Shown piece after piece: positions 39,646 to 48,442 of a stretch of DNA of 51,567 bases. Each line of letters begins with the position of its first letter. Position 1 is the first letter of the stretch. The translations under genes were made by a program, and so were the position numbers. The DNA lies in the NCBI GenBank assembly GCA_027313505.1, contig DAHVDN010000017.1, positions 1 through 51,567 of the forward strand, in the 5' to 3' direction. The notes beneath the pieces were generated by a model that had not been told where the DNA came from, ran no database searches, and worked only from the letters and a program-made list of their open reading frames with translations. The stretch comes from Candidatus Dormiibacterota bacterium. GTDB lineage: Bacteria > Chloroflexota > Dormibacteria > Aeolococcales > Bog-877.

Positions 39646-41432
39646 CCGATGGCGGCGCCGTGGCGGCTCAGCTACCTGTCGCGAGTGGTGCCGTGGTTCG
39701 GCGGACCGCACTGCGCCTCATCTTGGCGGAGCGCCGCTGGGTGGTCGTCCTGCTCTTGGTCCAGGGGGCGGCGACCGTAGCCGGTCTGGTGGGCCCATTG
39801 GTCCTCGGCGGGCTGGTCAACCAGCTGGCTGAGCACAGGGGAAGCCAGCACGCGATCTTGGAGGGGGTGGTGGTGTTCGCCATCGCTCTTCTGGTCCAGG
39901 GGCTGCTCACCAGAGTGGCGCGCAGCCGGGCGGCGGTGATGGGGGAGAGGATTCTCGCCAAGCTGCGGGAGACCCTGATCGACGGGGTGCTGACCCTACC
40001 CCTCGGGGTGGTGGAGCGCGCTGGTACCGGAGACCTCCTGACCCGCTCCACAACCGACATCGACCTCCTGACCACCGCCGTGCAGCGGGCGGTCCCGGAC
40101 ATGGGGATAGCCGCGGTCACCGCTCTGCTCACAGTTCTGGCCCTGATCGTCACGGCCCCTCCCATGGCACTGGTGCTGGTCCCTGCCGTTCCGCCCCTCT
40201 TCCTGATCAATCGCTGGTACCTGAGGCGGGCGCCGGCGGTTTACCTGAAGCGCCAGTCCACCCTGGCGCGGGTCAACTCCCGACTTCAGGAGTCGATGGC
40301 GGCTGGCAGAACCGTCGAGGCGTTCAATCTGGGATCTCGACGTGTGGACCAGACAGAGGAGGATGTCCGGATCGCCCTTGCCGCCGAGTGGGCCGCCTTC
40401 AGACTCCGCGTGGTCCTCTTTCCCACCACCGAGGCCTGCTACATCCTGCCCCTGTTCGTGGCCATCCTGGCAGGGGGCCTGTTTCACGTCGCGGGCATTC
40501 TCACACTGGGGGCGGTCACCACCTCCGCCCTCTACGCCCAGCAGCTGGTCGGTCCCGTCGACATCCTCCTCAGCTGGCTGGCCGCGCTTCAAATCGGTGG
40601 TGCATCCATGGCGCGAATCCTGGGCGTGGGCCAGGTGCCCCATCCAGAGACCACCTCCGATGCGCCCGCCTCGGAGGAGCTGGTGGCGGCCCGGCTCCAC
40701 TACTCATATCGGCAGGACCGAGAGGTGTTGCGAGGGATCGACCTGATGCCCGGGCGGGGGCTGAGGACAGCGGTGATCGGGCCCAGCGGCGCTGGCAAGA
40801 GCACCCTGGCCCTGCTCCTGGCAGGGGTCTTCACCCCCTCCCAGGGATCGGTGAAGGTGGGGGGCGTGGATGTGTCCCGGATGCCCACCGATCGGCTCAG
40901 AGCCGAGGTGGCGCTGGTCACCCAGGAGCAGCACGTCTTCGCCGCCACCCTGCGGGACAACCTGCTCATCGGTGACCCGTCGGCCGATGACGCCCGACTC
41001 TGGACCACCCTGGCAGAGGTGGACGCCGAAGGTTGGGTGGAGGAACTTTCCCAGCGGCTCGACACGGTGGTGGGGTCGGGGGGAATTCCGTTGAACCCGG
41101 CCCAATCCCAGCAGGTCGCGCTGGTGCGATTGCTGCTGGCCGACCCCCATACCCTCATCCTGGATGAGGCGACGTCCCTCCTCGATCCGGGAGCGGCACG
41201 CCATCTGGAGCGGTCGCTGGCCAGGGTGCTAGAGGGCCGGACCGTGATCACGATCGCCCACCGGCTGGAGGCGGCCCGAGATGCCGACCTGGTGGCGGTG
41301 ATCAGCTCCGGACGGATCTCCGAGCTAGGAACTCATAGCGAGCTGATAGCGGCGGGCTCGGGTTACGCCTCCCTTTGGCACGCCTGGACCGAGGACTCCT
41401 CGGCGGAGGCTCCGGACCAGTCCGAGGGCTGA
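39642..41432 (+). CDS. ABC exporter-fold half-transporter (ATP-binding, P-loop intact)
   Basis: About 596 residues. Six membrane helices, then an ATP-binding domain with Walker A VIGPSGAGKSTLALLLAG, Q-loop VTQEQHVFA, Walker B LILDEATSLLD and H-loop VITIAHRLEAA. The signature LSGGQ has become LNPAQSQQ. It is therefore complementary to the preceding half-transporter, which keeps LSGGQ but has no P-loop. The two would pair in a heterodimer with one catalytic site and one inactive site. A run of bases upstream in the same frame belongs to the first transporter gene; the ATG at 39642 overlapping its stop is the natural start. Last gene of the siderophore locus. Confidence 0.9.
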   Translation: MTDGGAVAAQLPVASGAVVRRTALRLILAERRWVVVLLLVQGAATVAGLVGPLVLGGLVNQLAEHRGSQHAILEGVVVFAIALLVQGLLTRVARSRAAVMGERILAKLRETLIDGVLTLPLGVVERAGTGDLLTRSTTDIDLLTTAVQRAVPDMGIAAVTALLTVLALIVTAPPMALVLVPAVPPLFLINRWYLRRAPAVYLKRQSTLARVNSRLQESMAAGRTVEAFNLGSRRVDQTEEDVRIALAAEWAAFRLRVVLFPTTEACYILPLFVAILAGGLFHVAGILTLGAVTTSALYAQQLVGPVDILLSWLAALQIGGASMARILGVGQVPHPETTSDAPASEELVAARLHYSYRQDREVLRGIDLMPGRGLRTAVIGPSGAGKSTLALLLAGVFTPSQGSVKVGGVDVSRMPTDRLRAEVALVTQEQHVFAATLRDNLLIGDPSADDARLWTTLAEVDAEGWVEELSQRLDTVVGSGGIPLNPAQSQQVALVRLLLADPHTLILDEATSLLDPGAARHLERSLARVLEGRTVITIAHRLEAARDADLVAVISSGRISELGTHSELIAAGSGYASLWHAWTEDSSAEAPDQSEG

Positions 41433-41994
41433 TCGCGCGGCCAAACGCGCATGGCTCGGGCCGAACCCCGGTCGCCCAGAGGCGCTGGGGCAGGGGCACC
41501 TCTAGGTCTCCGATTGGGACCACCAGCGGCTTCGGGACGTCGATCGAGATCCCTCTTTCTTTCCTCTCCACCCACCGCCGGGGCCCACCGGGCACGGCCG
41601 CGGACACCCGGCAACCGCCCGTCGGGACCGGGGTTGCGTGGGGCATGTCCACCAAGGACCATCTGCTCTTCGGCAGGGGCCGGTGCTGACAGCGCGTCGT
41701 CATCCGCTCCCTCTTACTGCGTCAGAAGATGGGAGGCCGAGCACAACTTCCACCTGGTCTATCCCAACTGCCGCCGCAAGTTGCACCGAGGCCGGTCCCG
41801 GTTGCCTTTCTCAGCTCGCTCCCACCGGGTGCCAAGACCTAGCGCGCTCTTTGACATGGGCGGATCTGGCGAATACCGTCTGGCCCCAATTCGCCACCTG
41901 AGCCTAAGAGTGAGCCCGGATTCGCTAGGTGCGAGAGGGCAGGAGCTGGTCTCTCAAGTGGGTAGGAGGGTCTCGGTCGCCTACTGGAAGGTGG
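41433..41994. other. Long intergenic stretch between the ABC locus and the PPOX gene
   Basis: No intact gene is present. A short protein-like remnant at about 41715-41801 resembles the end of an HNH nuclease (see that entry). No clear terminator, promoter or repeat was found. Confidence 0.4.
41715..41801 (+). pseudogene. Possible HNH-endonuclease C-terminal remnant
   Basis: One frame reads NFHLVYPNCRRKLHRGR, close to the LVCPNCHRKLHRG end found in HNH nucleases, with a Tyr where the first zinc Cys would be. There is no upstream nuclease domain in frame. The match is short and could be chance, so confidence is low. Confidence 0.2.
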
Positions 41995-42690
41995 CTATTC
42001 GCTGCTCGGCGTTCTCTGAAGGCGGCTGGGCCGACGATAGTGGCTGATGTAAGCGGGCAGCTCAACACCCGAGGGAAGGTCGAGGGACGGGATGGGGTCG
42101 CCCACCTGGTTCGTGACCGGGATCACCCCGGCCCATATGGGCAGTTCCACGTCAGCGCTCGGATCCTCAGGACCTCCGGAGCGCAGCTTGCAAGAGGCCT
42201 CTCGAATATCCAGGCGCAGCACTTTGGTCGCCTTGAGTTCCTTGGTGGTCGGCTGGCGAGAGTCCTCCCAGCGACCGGGGACCACGTGGTCGACGAGGGC
42301 CTTGAACGCCGCCATCTTTTCCTCGGTCTCTGTCACATCCTGCGGGCGCCCGACCAAGACCACGGAGCGATAGTTCATGGAGTGGTGGAAGACCGACCTT
42401 GCCAGAACCAGGCCGTCGAGCAGGGTGACCGTGATGCAGACATCGGCGCCGCCCGCCGCGGCCCTGAGCATGCGCGAGACCGGCGACCCGTGCACGTAGA
42501 GGATGTCGCCCATTCTGGCGTACATCGTCGGCATCACCCAGGGGACCTCCTCGACCACGAATCCGATGTGACAGATGAGGGCCTCGTCGAGGATCGCGTC
42601 TATGGAAGTGCGGTCGTAGTCCGCGCGCTCCGGGTGACGCCGCACCTGGGTCCGGGGGCTTGCGGCTGGCCTCTTTCGCACGTGAGTCAT
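41995..42690 (-). CDS. Pyridoxamine 5'-phosphate oxidase-like flavin split-barrel protein
   Basis: About 231 residues of the PPOX/FMN split-barrel superfamily (Pyridox_ox_2 type): DAILDEALICHIGFV, VPWVMPTMYARMGDILYVHG, SRMLRAAAGGADVCITVTLL, VFHHSMNYRSVVLVGRPQDV (the family HSxNYRSVVV signature) and a C-terminal VELPIWAGVIPV. Such proteins bind FMN or F420 and reduce small molecules; the substrate is unknown. ATG 42690 lies on top of a TAGGAT box, so the true leaderless start is probably GTG 42681. It is divergent from the F420 oxidoreductase gene at 42805; the two promoters are about 100 bases apart. Confidence 0.88.
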   Translation of the reverse strand: MTHVRKRPAASPRTQVRRHPERADYDRTSIDAILDEALICHIGFVVEEVPWVMPTMYARMGDILYVHGSPVSRMLRAAAGGADVCITVTLLDGLVLARSVFHHSMNYRSVVLVGRPQDVTETEEKMAAFKALVDHVVPGRWEDSRQPTTKELKATKVLRLDIREASCKLRSGGPEDPSADVELPIWAGVIPVTNQVGDPIPSLDLPSGVELPAYISHYRRPSRLQRTPSSE

Positions 42691-42694
42691 CCTA
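42689..42694 (-). promoter_or_regulatory. -10 box of the PPOX-like gene
   Basis: On the minus strand TAGGAT is followed by seven bases and GTG 42681. The box itself overlaps the upstream ATG 42690. Confidence 0.45.
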
Positions 42695-42792
42695 TCCCAA
42701 GGGCGTGTCCTGTCCCCTACAACCGGGACTGGCGCGGATCCAACCCCCATCCCGGACCCTGAACTTGGTGGCTCCTGGCCGATGCGATCCGG

Positions 42793-42798
42793 TAGGCT
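42793..42798 (+). promoter_or_regulatory. Leaderless -10 box for the F420 oxidoreductase gene
   Basis: TAGGCT, six bases (GAGGCC), then ATG 42805. Confidence 0.5.
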
Positions 42799-42804
42799 GA
42801 GGCC

Positions 42805-43689
42805 ATGGAACTGGGCCGATTCGGTATCTGGACCTCGGTACTTGACCGACAGCCGGCAGCCGTCGCCAGGGCGGAGGCCCGACGCATCGAGGCGCTCGGT
42901 TTCGGCACGCTCTGGGTTGGGGAGAGCTTTCGCCGGGAGGCCTTCGCGAACTCCGCCTTGCTGCTGGCAGCGACCGAACGGCTCAACGTCGCGACCGGGA
43001 TCGCCAGCATCTGGGCGCGCGACGCTCAGGCGATGCGAGCGGGCCAGCTGACCCTGAGCGAGGCTTACCCGGACCGATTCCTGCTCGGCCTTGGTGTCAG
43101 CCATGTGCCGCTGGTCAACCCTCGAGGCCACGCGTACGATCGGCCCTATTCGGCGATGCGGGCTTACCTCGACGCCATGGGGCAAGCGACCTATGAGGCG
43201 CCGATGCCAACTTCTCCCCCGCAGACCGTGCTAGCCGCCCTCGGACCCAGGATGCTCGCGCTGGCGGCCGAACTGGCCGATGGCGCCCACCCGTACTTTG
43301 TCCCCATCGAGCACACCCGGCAAGCCCGGGCCGTGCTCGGCTCCGGCAAGCTGCTCTGCCCGGAACAGGCGGTTGTCTTGGAGGCCGATCCTACCCTGGC
43401 TCGGGCGGTCGCCAGGCGCCACACCTCCTCCTACCTGCGCCTGCCCAACTATCGAAATAACCTCGTACGTCTGGGTTTTCCAGAGGACGAGATGCGGGAC
43501 GGCGGCAGTGACCGACTGGTGGACGCGATCGTGGCCTGGGGTACCCCCCAGCAGGTGGCAATCCATCTGCGGGAGCAGCTCTCGGCAGGAGCGGATCACG
43601 TGGCCCTTCAGGTGATCCGCCAGGACCCCGCCGAGGTGCCGGTCGCCGCCTGGGAGGAGCTCGCTCAGGAGCTGGCCAGAGCAGCCTGA
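42805..43689 (+). CDS. F420-dependent LLM-class oxidoreductase (TIGR03620-like)
   Basis: About 294 residues of the luciferase-like TIM barrel: IEALGFGTLWVGESF, ERLNVATGIASIWARD (family ATGI), PDRFLLGLGVSHVPLVN, AALGPRMLALAAELADGAHPYFV and a late AIVAWGTPQQVAIHLREQ. The fold and the GVSHxP motif match the TIGR03620 group of F420-dependent oxidoreductases, which are common in actinobacteria. Substrate unknown. A VOC gene follows 84 bases later on the same strand. The start is well fixed by its -10 box, six bases upstream. Confidence 0.9.
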   Translation: MELGRFGIWTSVLDRQPAAVARAEARRIEALGFGTLWVGESFRREAFANSALLLAATERLNVATGIASIWARDAQAMRAGQLTLSEAYPDRFLLGLGVSHVPLVNPRGHAYDRPYSAMRAYLDAMGQATYEAPMPTSPPQTVLAALGPRMLALAAELADGAHPYFVPIEHTRQARAVLGSGKLLCPEQAVVLEADPTLARAVARRHTSSYLRLPNYRNNLVRLGFPEDEMRDGGSDRLVDAIVAWGTPQQVAIHLREQLSAGADHVALQVIRQDPAEVPVAAWEELAQELARAA

Positions 43690-43773
43690 ACCGGTCACGG
43701 GCTGCCGGCAAGGGCCTTCGGCGTCTGACCCGATTTGCCGCACTGGAACCTCGGCGGATAGAATCGGCTGGCT

Positions 43774-44139
43774 GTGGGATCTCGCCTCTACTCCATCGTC
43801 ATCGACTCCCGGAACCCCTCTTCCCTTGCGAGATTTTGGGCTGAGGTGCTCGACTTCAAGGTGGTGTATGAGGAGGAGGGGTCTGAGGTCGTGGTCGCCC
43901 GCGACGACAGCACCTACCCTGGTTTGATCTTCGTGCCGGTGCCCGAGCCAAAGGCGGTCAAGAACCGACTCCATATCGACCTCAACCCCCATGACCGTGA
44001 CGTGGAGGTCGAGCGCCTCATCGGGCTGGGTGCCAAACGGGTGGATGTCGGCCAGGGCCCGGAGGTGACCTGGGTGGTTCTGGCGGACCCTGAGGGGAAC
44101 GAGTTCTGCGTTCTCAGGCCACGCGATGGCGGGGTCTGA
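43774..44139 (+). CDS. VOC (glyoxalase/bleomycin-resistance) family protein
   Basis: 121 residues of one glyoxalase fold: YSIVIDSRNPSSLARFWAEV, VVYEEEGSEVVVARDD, NRLHIDLNPHDRDVEVERL, LGAKRVDVGQG and VVLADPEGNEFCVLRP at the end. The metal-ligand positions of the fold are partly present (His in RLHIDL, Glu in EFCV). Members act as dioxygenases, glyoxalases or drug-binding proteins; the role here is unknown. GTG 43774 is used; a TAGAAT box 9 bases upstream suggests a short or leaderless transcript. It overlaps the next acetyltransferase gene by 14 bases. Confidence 0.85.
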   Translation: MGSRLYSIVIDSRNPSSLARFWAEVLDFKVVYEEEGSEVVVARDDSTYPGLIFVPVPEPKAVKNRLHIDLNPHDRDVEVERLIGLGAKRVDVGQGPEVTWVVLADPEGNEFCVLRPRDGGV

Positions 44140-44713
44140 GCGGCGATCCCAACTAGCAAGGACCAGCGGGGGACGGGAGGAGCCGGCGACCTCCGCGACT
44201 GACTTTCATCTGCTGCCCTGGGCGGAGGTTGACCCCAACGAGAGCCTCTCTCTGCTGCTCGCAAACCGCGAGCATCTGAGTCGCTGGGAGCCGCTCAGGC
44301 CGGATTCCTATTTCACGGCTTCGGGCCAGGCTGAGCTGCTGTCCACCGTCCAGCAAGCGGTGAGGGCGGGTCGCGAGCACGTCGCTGGAATAGTCGTCGG
44401 AGGCCGGTTGGTGGGCCGGGTTGCGCTGACCGGAATTGAGCGAGGGGTATTCCAGAGCTGTCACCTCGGTTACTGGGTCGGGGCGGAGCATGGGGGCAGG
44501 GGCCACGCCACCCGGGCGGTGTCAGAGGTGGTCCATTTCGCCTTCGTCGGTCTGGAATTGCACCGAGTGCAGGCAGCGGTCATGCCCGCCAACGCGGCCA
44601 GCCTGAGGGTCCTCAAAAAGTGCCGGTTTCGCTCTGAGGGGCTGGCGGAAGCCTATCTCAACATCCAGGGGCGGTGGGAGGACCACCTGATATACGCGAG
44701 GACTGCCGATTAG
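44126..44713 (+). CDS. GNAT-family N-acetyltransferase (RimJ/RimL-like)
   Basis: 195 residues. Acetyl-CoA motifs: LGYWVGAEHGGRGHATRAV (motif A, the RGxA loop), FAFVGLELHRVQAAVMPANA and SLRVLKKCRFRSEGLAEAYL, then YLNIQGRWEDHLIYAR near the end. These are characteristic of the RimJ/RimL branch, which acetylates N-terminal residues of ribosomal proteins or small amines. The ATG lies inside the VOC gene, so the first 25 residues (Ser/Arg/Glu rich) may not be translated. Its stop overlaps by 4 bases the convergent DMT transporter stop. Confidence 0.85.
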   Translation: MAGSERRSQLARTSGGREEPATSATDFHLLPWAEVDPNESLSLLLANREHLSRWEPLRPDSYFTASGQAELLSTVQQAVRAGREHVAGIVVGGRLVGRVALTGIERGVFQSCHLGYWVGAEHGGRGHATRAVSEVVHFAFVGLELHRVQAAVMPANAASLRVLKKCRFRSEGLAEAYLNIQGRWEDHLIYARTAD

Positions 44714-45600
44714 GTTTCAACCGCGTCCCGGCTGGGGGCGGGTGCTTCTGCAGCGGAGACGGCCAGCGACTGCCGCCCCAACTGCCGGATCCCCCAGCCC
44801 ATCGCCAGAAGGGCCAGAATCAGGGCGCTGAGCGACAAGAGCCCATGTGCCCTTGGGCTCTCCCGGAAGAGCACCACTCCGAGCAGAACTCCGACCAGCG
44901 GCTCTATCGCGCTCAGGACGGGGAGGGAGGATGCTAGTGGCCCGGCATGGTACGCGCTCTGCTGGGCCAGGAAGGCGACCGCTCCGACCGCGACCAACAG
45001 GTACACGGGCCAGGTCGCGAAAGCGCCGACCCCTTCCTGTGAGAAGGAGCTCAAGGTCTGTTTGGTGAGGGCGTCAGAGCACCCCAGCGCGATCCCAGCG
45101 ACCAGGGCCAGGACCGCGGCGCGGCTTTTGCTGCTGAGCCGAGAGCCAAGTACCGCACCTCCTGCTAGGACCACAGAGAGCCCGAGCAGGACCATCGTCC
45201 AGCTTGCCCCTGCGGCCTGCCCTCTGCCGGATCTGGGGTCGGCCACCACCACGAAGGTGGCTATGCCCAAGCTGGTAGCCACGGCGGCTGCCACCGAGCG
45301 TCGGCTGATATGGAGGCCTGTCCAAAGCCAGGCGATCAGGAAGGCGACCACCAGATATCCCGCCAGGATCGGCTCCACCACACTCAGCTGTCCCAACCCC
45401 AGCGCAGCCGCCTGGCAGCCGTATCCAAGCACCATTACTCCGACAGCGAAGATCCAGACCCTGTCTTCGAGCAGGTGGCGGATGAGCAGCGGGCTCAACG
45501 GTGGGTGCGGTGACTGCGAGCTCGCAGCGCGTTGCTGAAGCAGGGCCGCGAGCCCGAGGCAGAATGCGGCCATGACCGCGAGCAGGACAGAGGCGGTCAC
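44710..45600 (-). CDS. DMT-superfamily transporter (EamA/NIPA-like)
   Basis: About 296 residues with ten hydrophobic segments, the layout of the drug/metabolite transporter superfamily: VTASVLLAVMAAFCLGLAAL at the start, GYGCQAAALGLGQLSVVEPIL in the first EamA half and SAIEPLVGVLLGVVLFRESP in the second. The LQQRA motif after the first helix recalls NIPA-like members. Substrate unknown. GTG 45600 is used, with GAGGAG 5 bases upstream. It lies 40 bases after the FAD oxidoreductase gene on the same strand and is probably cotranscribed; it might export or import that enzyme's substrate (inference). Convergent with the acetyltransferase gene. Confidence 0.85.
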   Translation of the reverse strand: MTASVLLAVMAAFCLGLAALLQQRAASSQSPHPPLSPLLIRHLLEDRVWIFAVGVMVLGYGCQAAALGLGQLSVVEPILAGYLVVAFLIAWLWTGLHISRRSVAAAVATSLGIATFVVVADPRSGRGQAAGASWTMVLLGLSVVLAGGAVLGSRLSSKSRAAVLALVAGIALGCSDALTKQTLSSFSQEGVGAFATWPVYLLVAVGAVAFLAQQSAYHAGPLASSLPVLSAIEPLVGVLLGVVLFRESPRAHGLLSLSALILALLAMGWGIRQLGRQSLAVSAAEAPAPSRDAVET

Positions 45601-45640
45601 CGCATCTCCTCGGCGCCGCGGACCGCCCGCGCGGTGCCTG

Positions 45641-47053
45641 TCACTGCAGGAGGCGAAGAGCCAGACGGCTGAGCGCATCGCCGCCGCCAGACCGGTCGTC
45701 GGCCCGCTGCAGGACCAGTTGAGAAGCTGAGAGCAGCGGTCCCCTGAGCGGCCCTGGCGGCAGCGGTGTCAGAGGGCGGGTCACGATAGGGAGCTGGGTC
45801 AGCTCGGAGGTTCGGCCCAGCAGCAGATCGCGGACTATCTTGCCCACCAGCGCTGAGGGGCCTACGCCGTGTCCCGAGTACCCGAGCGCGAAAAGGATCC
45901 TGGACCGGCGAAGCCAACCAACTTTGGGGATACAGCTCACGGTGCCACAGACCGGGCCGCCCCAGGCGTGCTCGATGGCCAGGTCGCCAAGGGTGGGGAA
46001 GGTCCAGCGGAAGCTTTCTTCCAAGCGCTGGAAGATCCGCTGATCCCTGTCTCGCCTGGGATCTGGAGGCCCGGCCAGGAGCGGTGCGTCCCGGCCACCC
46101 CAGAGGATCCGCCCATCCGCGGTCGGCCGGTGGAAATGGGGCATGGTCCGCTTGTCCTCAACCCCCATCCGCCTCTCCCAACCAACCCTGCGCCATTGCT
46201 CGGGGCTCAGGCGCTCCGTGAGGGTTATGTAGGCACACACGGTGAACAGGTAGCGCCGGAGGGCGGGCACCACCTGGGCGTATGCGTTGGTTGCTATCAC
46301 CACCTGTTTGGCCTCCATCGACCCGAGGGGTGTCTCAATGCGCAGGTCGCCACCTCGCGAGCGCAGCCGAACCGCAGGGGTCTGTTCGTAGACCTCGATT
46401 CCCCGCCTCAGAGCGGCGTCGCGCAAACCGCGCACCAGCGCCGCCGGGTCGACCAAAAGGGCGTTGGCCTCAAAGTGCCCCATCCTGACCCTCTCAGCGG
46501 CCACCAACTCGCGGCACTCCTCCTTGGCGAGCCGCCGAAAGTCGGTCAGACCAAGGATCGCGGCAGCGCGCAGGTCCTGCTCGATCCGGCAGTCCTGCTC
46601 GGGCCCGTTGGACACAGTGAGCAACCCCGGCCGGCTCAGCCCCGCCTCAATCACCTCCCGCTGGCAGAAATCCTCGATTTCAGCCAGTGTCTTGACCATC
46701 TGCAGGTGCAGCAGCCGGGCCTGCCGCCTCCCCACCTTGCGCACCAGGTCGTGGAGGTTTCGACCGACCATGGTCATCGCGAAGCCGCCGTTGCGCCCGC
46801 TGGCACCGAAGCCGGCACTCTGCGCCTCCAGAACCACGACCCGAAGGTGGGGCGCGGCATCGGCGACTTTGATTGCGGACCACAGCCCGGTGAACCCCCC
46901 TCCGATGATCGCGACATCGGCCGTCCGATCACCGGTGAGGGCCGGGCAGGGAGAGAACCCCGGGGCCTCCAGCCAATAGCTTGGAGAGCTGAGCGCAACC
47001 GGCCCCTGCCCTACCGGACGGGTTGCAGGGGGCCCCTCGCTGCTTCCGGGCAT
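45641..47053 (-). CDS. DadA/PuuB-like FAD-dependent amine oxidoreductase
   Basis: About 470 residues of the DAO family. An FAD-binding Rossmann motif lies near the N-terminus (VAIIGGGFTGLWSAIKVAD), followed by VVLEAQSAGFGASGRNGGF, which is typical of gamma-glutamylputrescine oxidase and glycine/D-amino acid dehydrogenases. Later motifs: ANALLVDPAALVRGLRDAAL, VVIATNAYAQVVPAL, YITLTERLSPEQW and FALGYSGHGVGPSALVGKI (C-terminal FAD contact). It would oxidise an amine or amino acid to an aldehyde or keto acid plus ammonia. The likely start is ATG 47053 (AAGGAG about 10 bases upstream), with an earlier in-frame opening at 47143 less likely. It precedes the DMT transporter gene by 40 bases. Confidence 0.9.
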   Translation of the reverse strand: MPGSSEGPPATRPVGQGPVALSSPSYWLEAPGFSPCPALTGDRTADVAIIGGGFTGLWSAIKVADAAPHLRVVVLEAQSAGFGASGRNGGFAMTMVGRNLHDLVRKVGRRQARLLHLQMVKTLAEIEDFCQREVIEAGLSRPGLLTVSNGPEQDCRIEQDLRAAAILGLTDFRRLAKEECRELVAAERVRMGHFEANALLVDPAALVRGLRDAALRRGIEVYEQTPAVRLRSRGGDLRIETPLGSMEAKQVVIATNAYAQVVPALRRYLFTVCAYITLTERLSPEQWRRVGWERRMGVEDKRTMPHFHRPTADGRILWGGRDAPLLAGPPDPRRDRDQRIFQRLEESFRWTFPTLGDLAIEHAWGGPVCGTVSCIPKVGWLRRSRILFALGYSGHGVGPSALVGKIVRDLLLGRTSELTQLPIVTRPLTPLPPGPLRGPLLSASQLVLQRADDRSGGGDALSRLALRLLQ

Positions 47054-47424
47054 GGATGGTTCGCTCCTTATGCTGGTCGGCCCCACAAGTGTGAGCGCCC
47101 CCCTCTGGGTGATGGGATTTGACTCGGAAGCCCGCTGCCGCACTGCCTGACGATCCTCACCTCTCCGGGGTCCACCGCGCCGTGAGTTGCCCGGTGGGGC
47201 AGGGAACTCGGCCGCTCATCTGCTAGCGCAGCCCTGTGAGGCTCCTGGGCGCGACGGCAAAGCTGCCACCGAAAGAGTGCCGGTCCCAGTAATTGAGCGC
47301 TGCTCACGGGTGCTGACGGACAGCACCCATGGCCAGTTCGAGGGCCGGGACAACTTGTCGCCCGACGTTGCCGGCTGGGCATCCCCGGCCACTGGACCTG
47401 TCTGCTGATGCGCACTGCCCGAAG
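47054..47424. other. Intergenic stretch, nothing recognised
   Basis: No protein-like frame. It lies between the FAD oxidoreductase start and the lipoprotein gene end. No clear promoter, repeat or terminator was seen. Confidence 0.35.
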
Positions 47425-48006
47425 CTACGGGCACTGCCAGCTCCCGGACACCCCGCCGGCATTGAGGCCGGTCGTAGTCGTATTACCCGAGGTCTCGGAC
47501 GATGGGTTCTGACCCACGGGGGGGCCAAAGTTGATGCCGATCGAACCTCCTCGACCGGTCTTGTCGACCGTTATGGTTCCCACTCCCTGGTAGGCGCCGG
47601 CCTGGAGCCCGGCAAGGTACCGGAGGGGCTGAGGTGAGCCGGCTTGGGTGACGGCCATGGTGACCAGGTCAGAGAAGCCACCCGCAACCGGTGGGTCGGA
47701 AAGCTGCTGCCTCGGGCGCAGGTTGGTGAGGGAGATATTCACCAAGGCGCCCTGCACCGACCCGGACACCTTCACAGTGCGGCCCAGGTGAGTGCAGGAG
47801 ACGTGCACCGAACCTCCCGACATGATGCCGAAGACATTGGTGGCGTTTATCTCGAAGGAGTTGACCCCGAGAGGCGACGGCAGGTGCGAAGGTGCGGGCG
47901 CGGGGGGCGTCCTGATGACGATGTTCCCCGAGGGCTGGAGGCCGCATCCGCTCACCAGGATGGCTGCACCCAGCACCGAGATCAGGAAAGCTGGCCGCAA
48001 TCCCAT
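47425..48006 (-). CDS. Lipoprotein of unknown function
   Basis: 193 residues. A signal peptide ends in a lipobox (ILVSGC, Cys at about residue 21), so it is probably anchored to the outer face of the membrane. The remainder is Ser/Thr/Gly rich with internal beta-like stretches (VHVSCTHLGRTVKVSG) and two late Cys; the C-terminus reads GSWQCP. No family is recognised. The ATG at 48006 is close to AAGGGG, and a TATACT box lies at 48094-48099, about 90 bases upstream. Confidence 0.7.
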   Translation of the reverse strand: MGLRPAFLISVLGAAILVSGCGLQPSGNIVIRTPPAPAPSHLPSPLGVNSFEINATNVFGIMSGGSVHVSCTHLGRTVKVSGSVQGALVNISLTNLRPRQQLSDPPVAGGFSDLVTMAVTQAGSPQPLRYLAGLQAGAYQGVGTITVDKTGRGGSIGINFGPPVGQNPSSETSGNTTTTGLNAGGVSGSWQCP

Positions 48007-48442
48007 CCCCTTCGCGCCGGGTCGACCCAGGTCGCCGCGGTCAGCATCAGCAGGCGGATCCTCACCCTTTTGCAGAAACCCCGACCGGTCGACAGTATAG
48101 CTGACAAATCAAGGTCTTCTTTGGCGCCATGTCGAGCCCACAATGCCAGAGCGTCGGCCGCAGTATGGGCGGAACAAACGAGCACCGGGTGCGCTGTTTT
48201 ACCTGGCGTACGCCTGAGTGGGCCCGGCCAGAGGGCGGATTGAAACTCCTTTTGGTTGGTGGCCCAACTCCAGGACTTCTAAGGCGGCGCCCCTAGTTCA
48301 ACCCCATCGGATCCAGCCTGTTCCAGCGTCGCGGGCGCGTCGGGCCAATGTGCACAATGGGCGCTGGACCTCTTCCGCAACCACGCATGGTTCACCGGCG
48401 CCTGGTCACATCGGACAGGGCCCGGCTGTCAGAACTTGGTCC
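48007..48442. other. Intergenic stretch with a candidate promoter
   Basis: Contains a minus-strand TATACT at 48094-48099 that may drive the lipoprotein gene. No convincing gene, repeat or RNA was seen. Confidence 0.35.
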
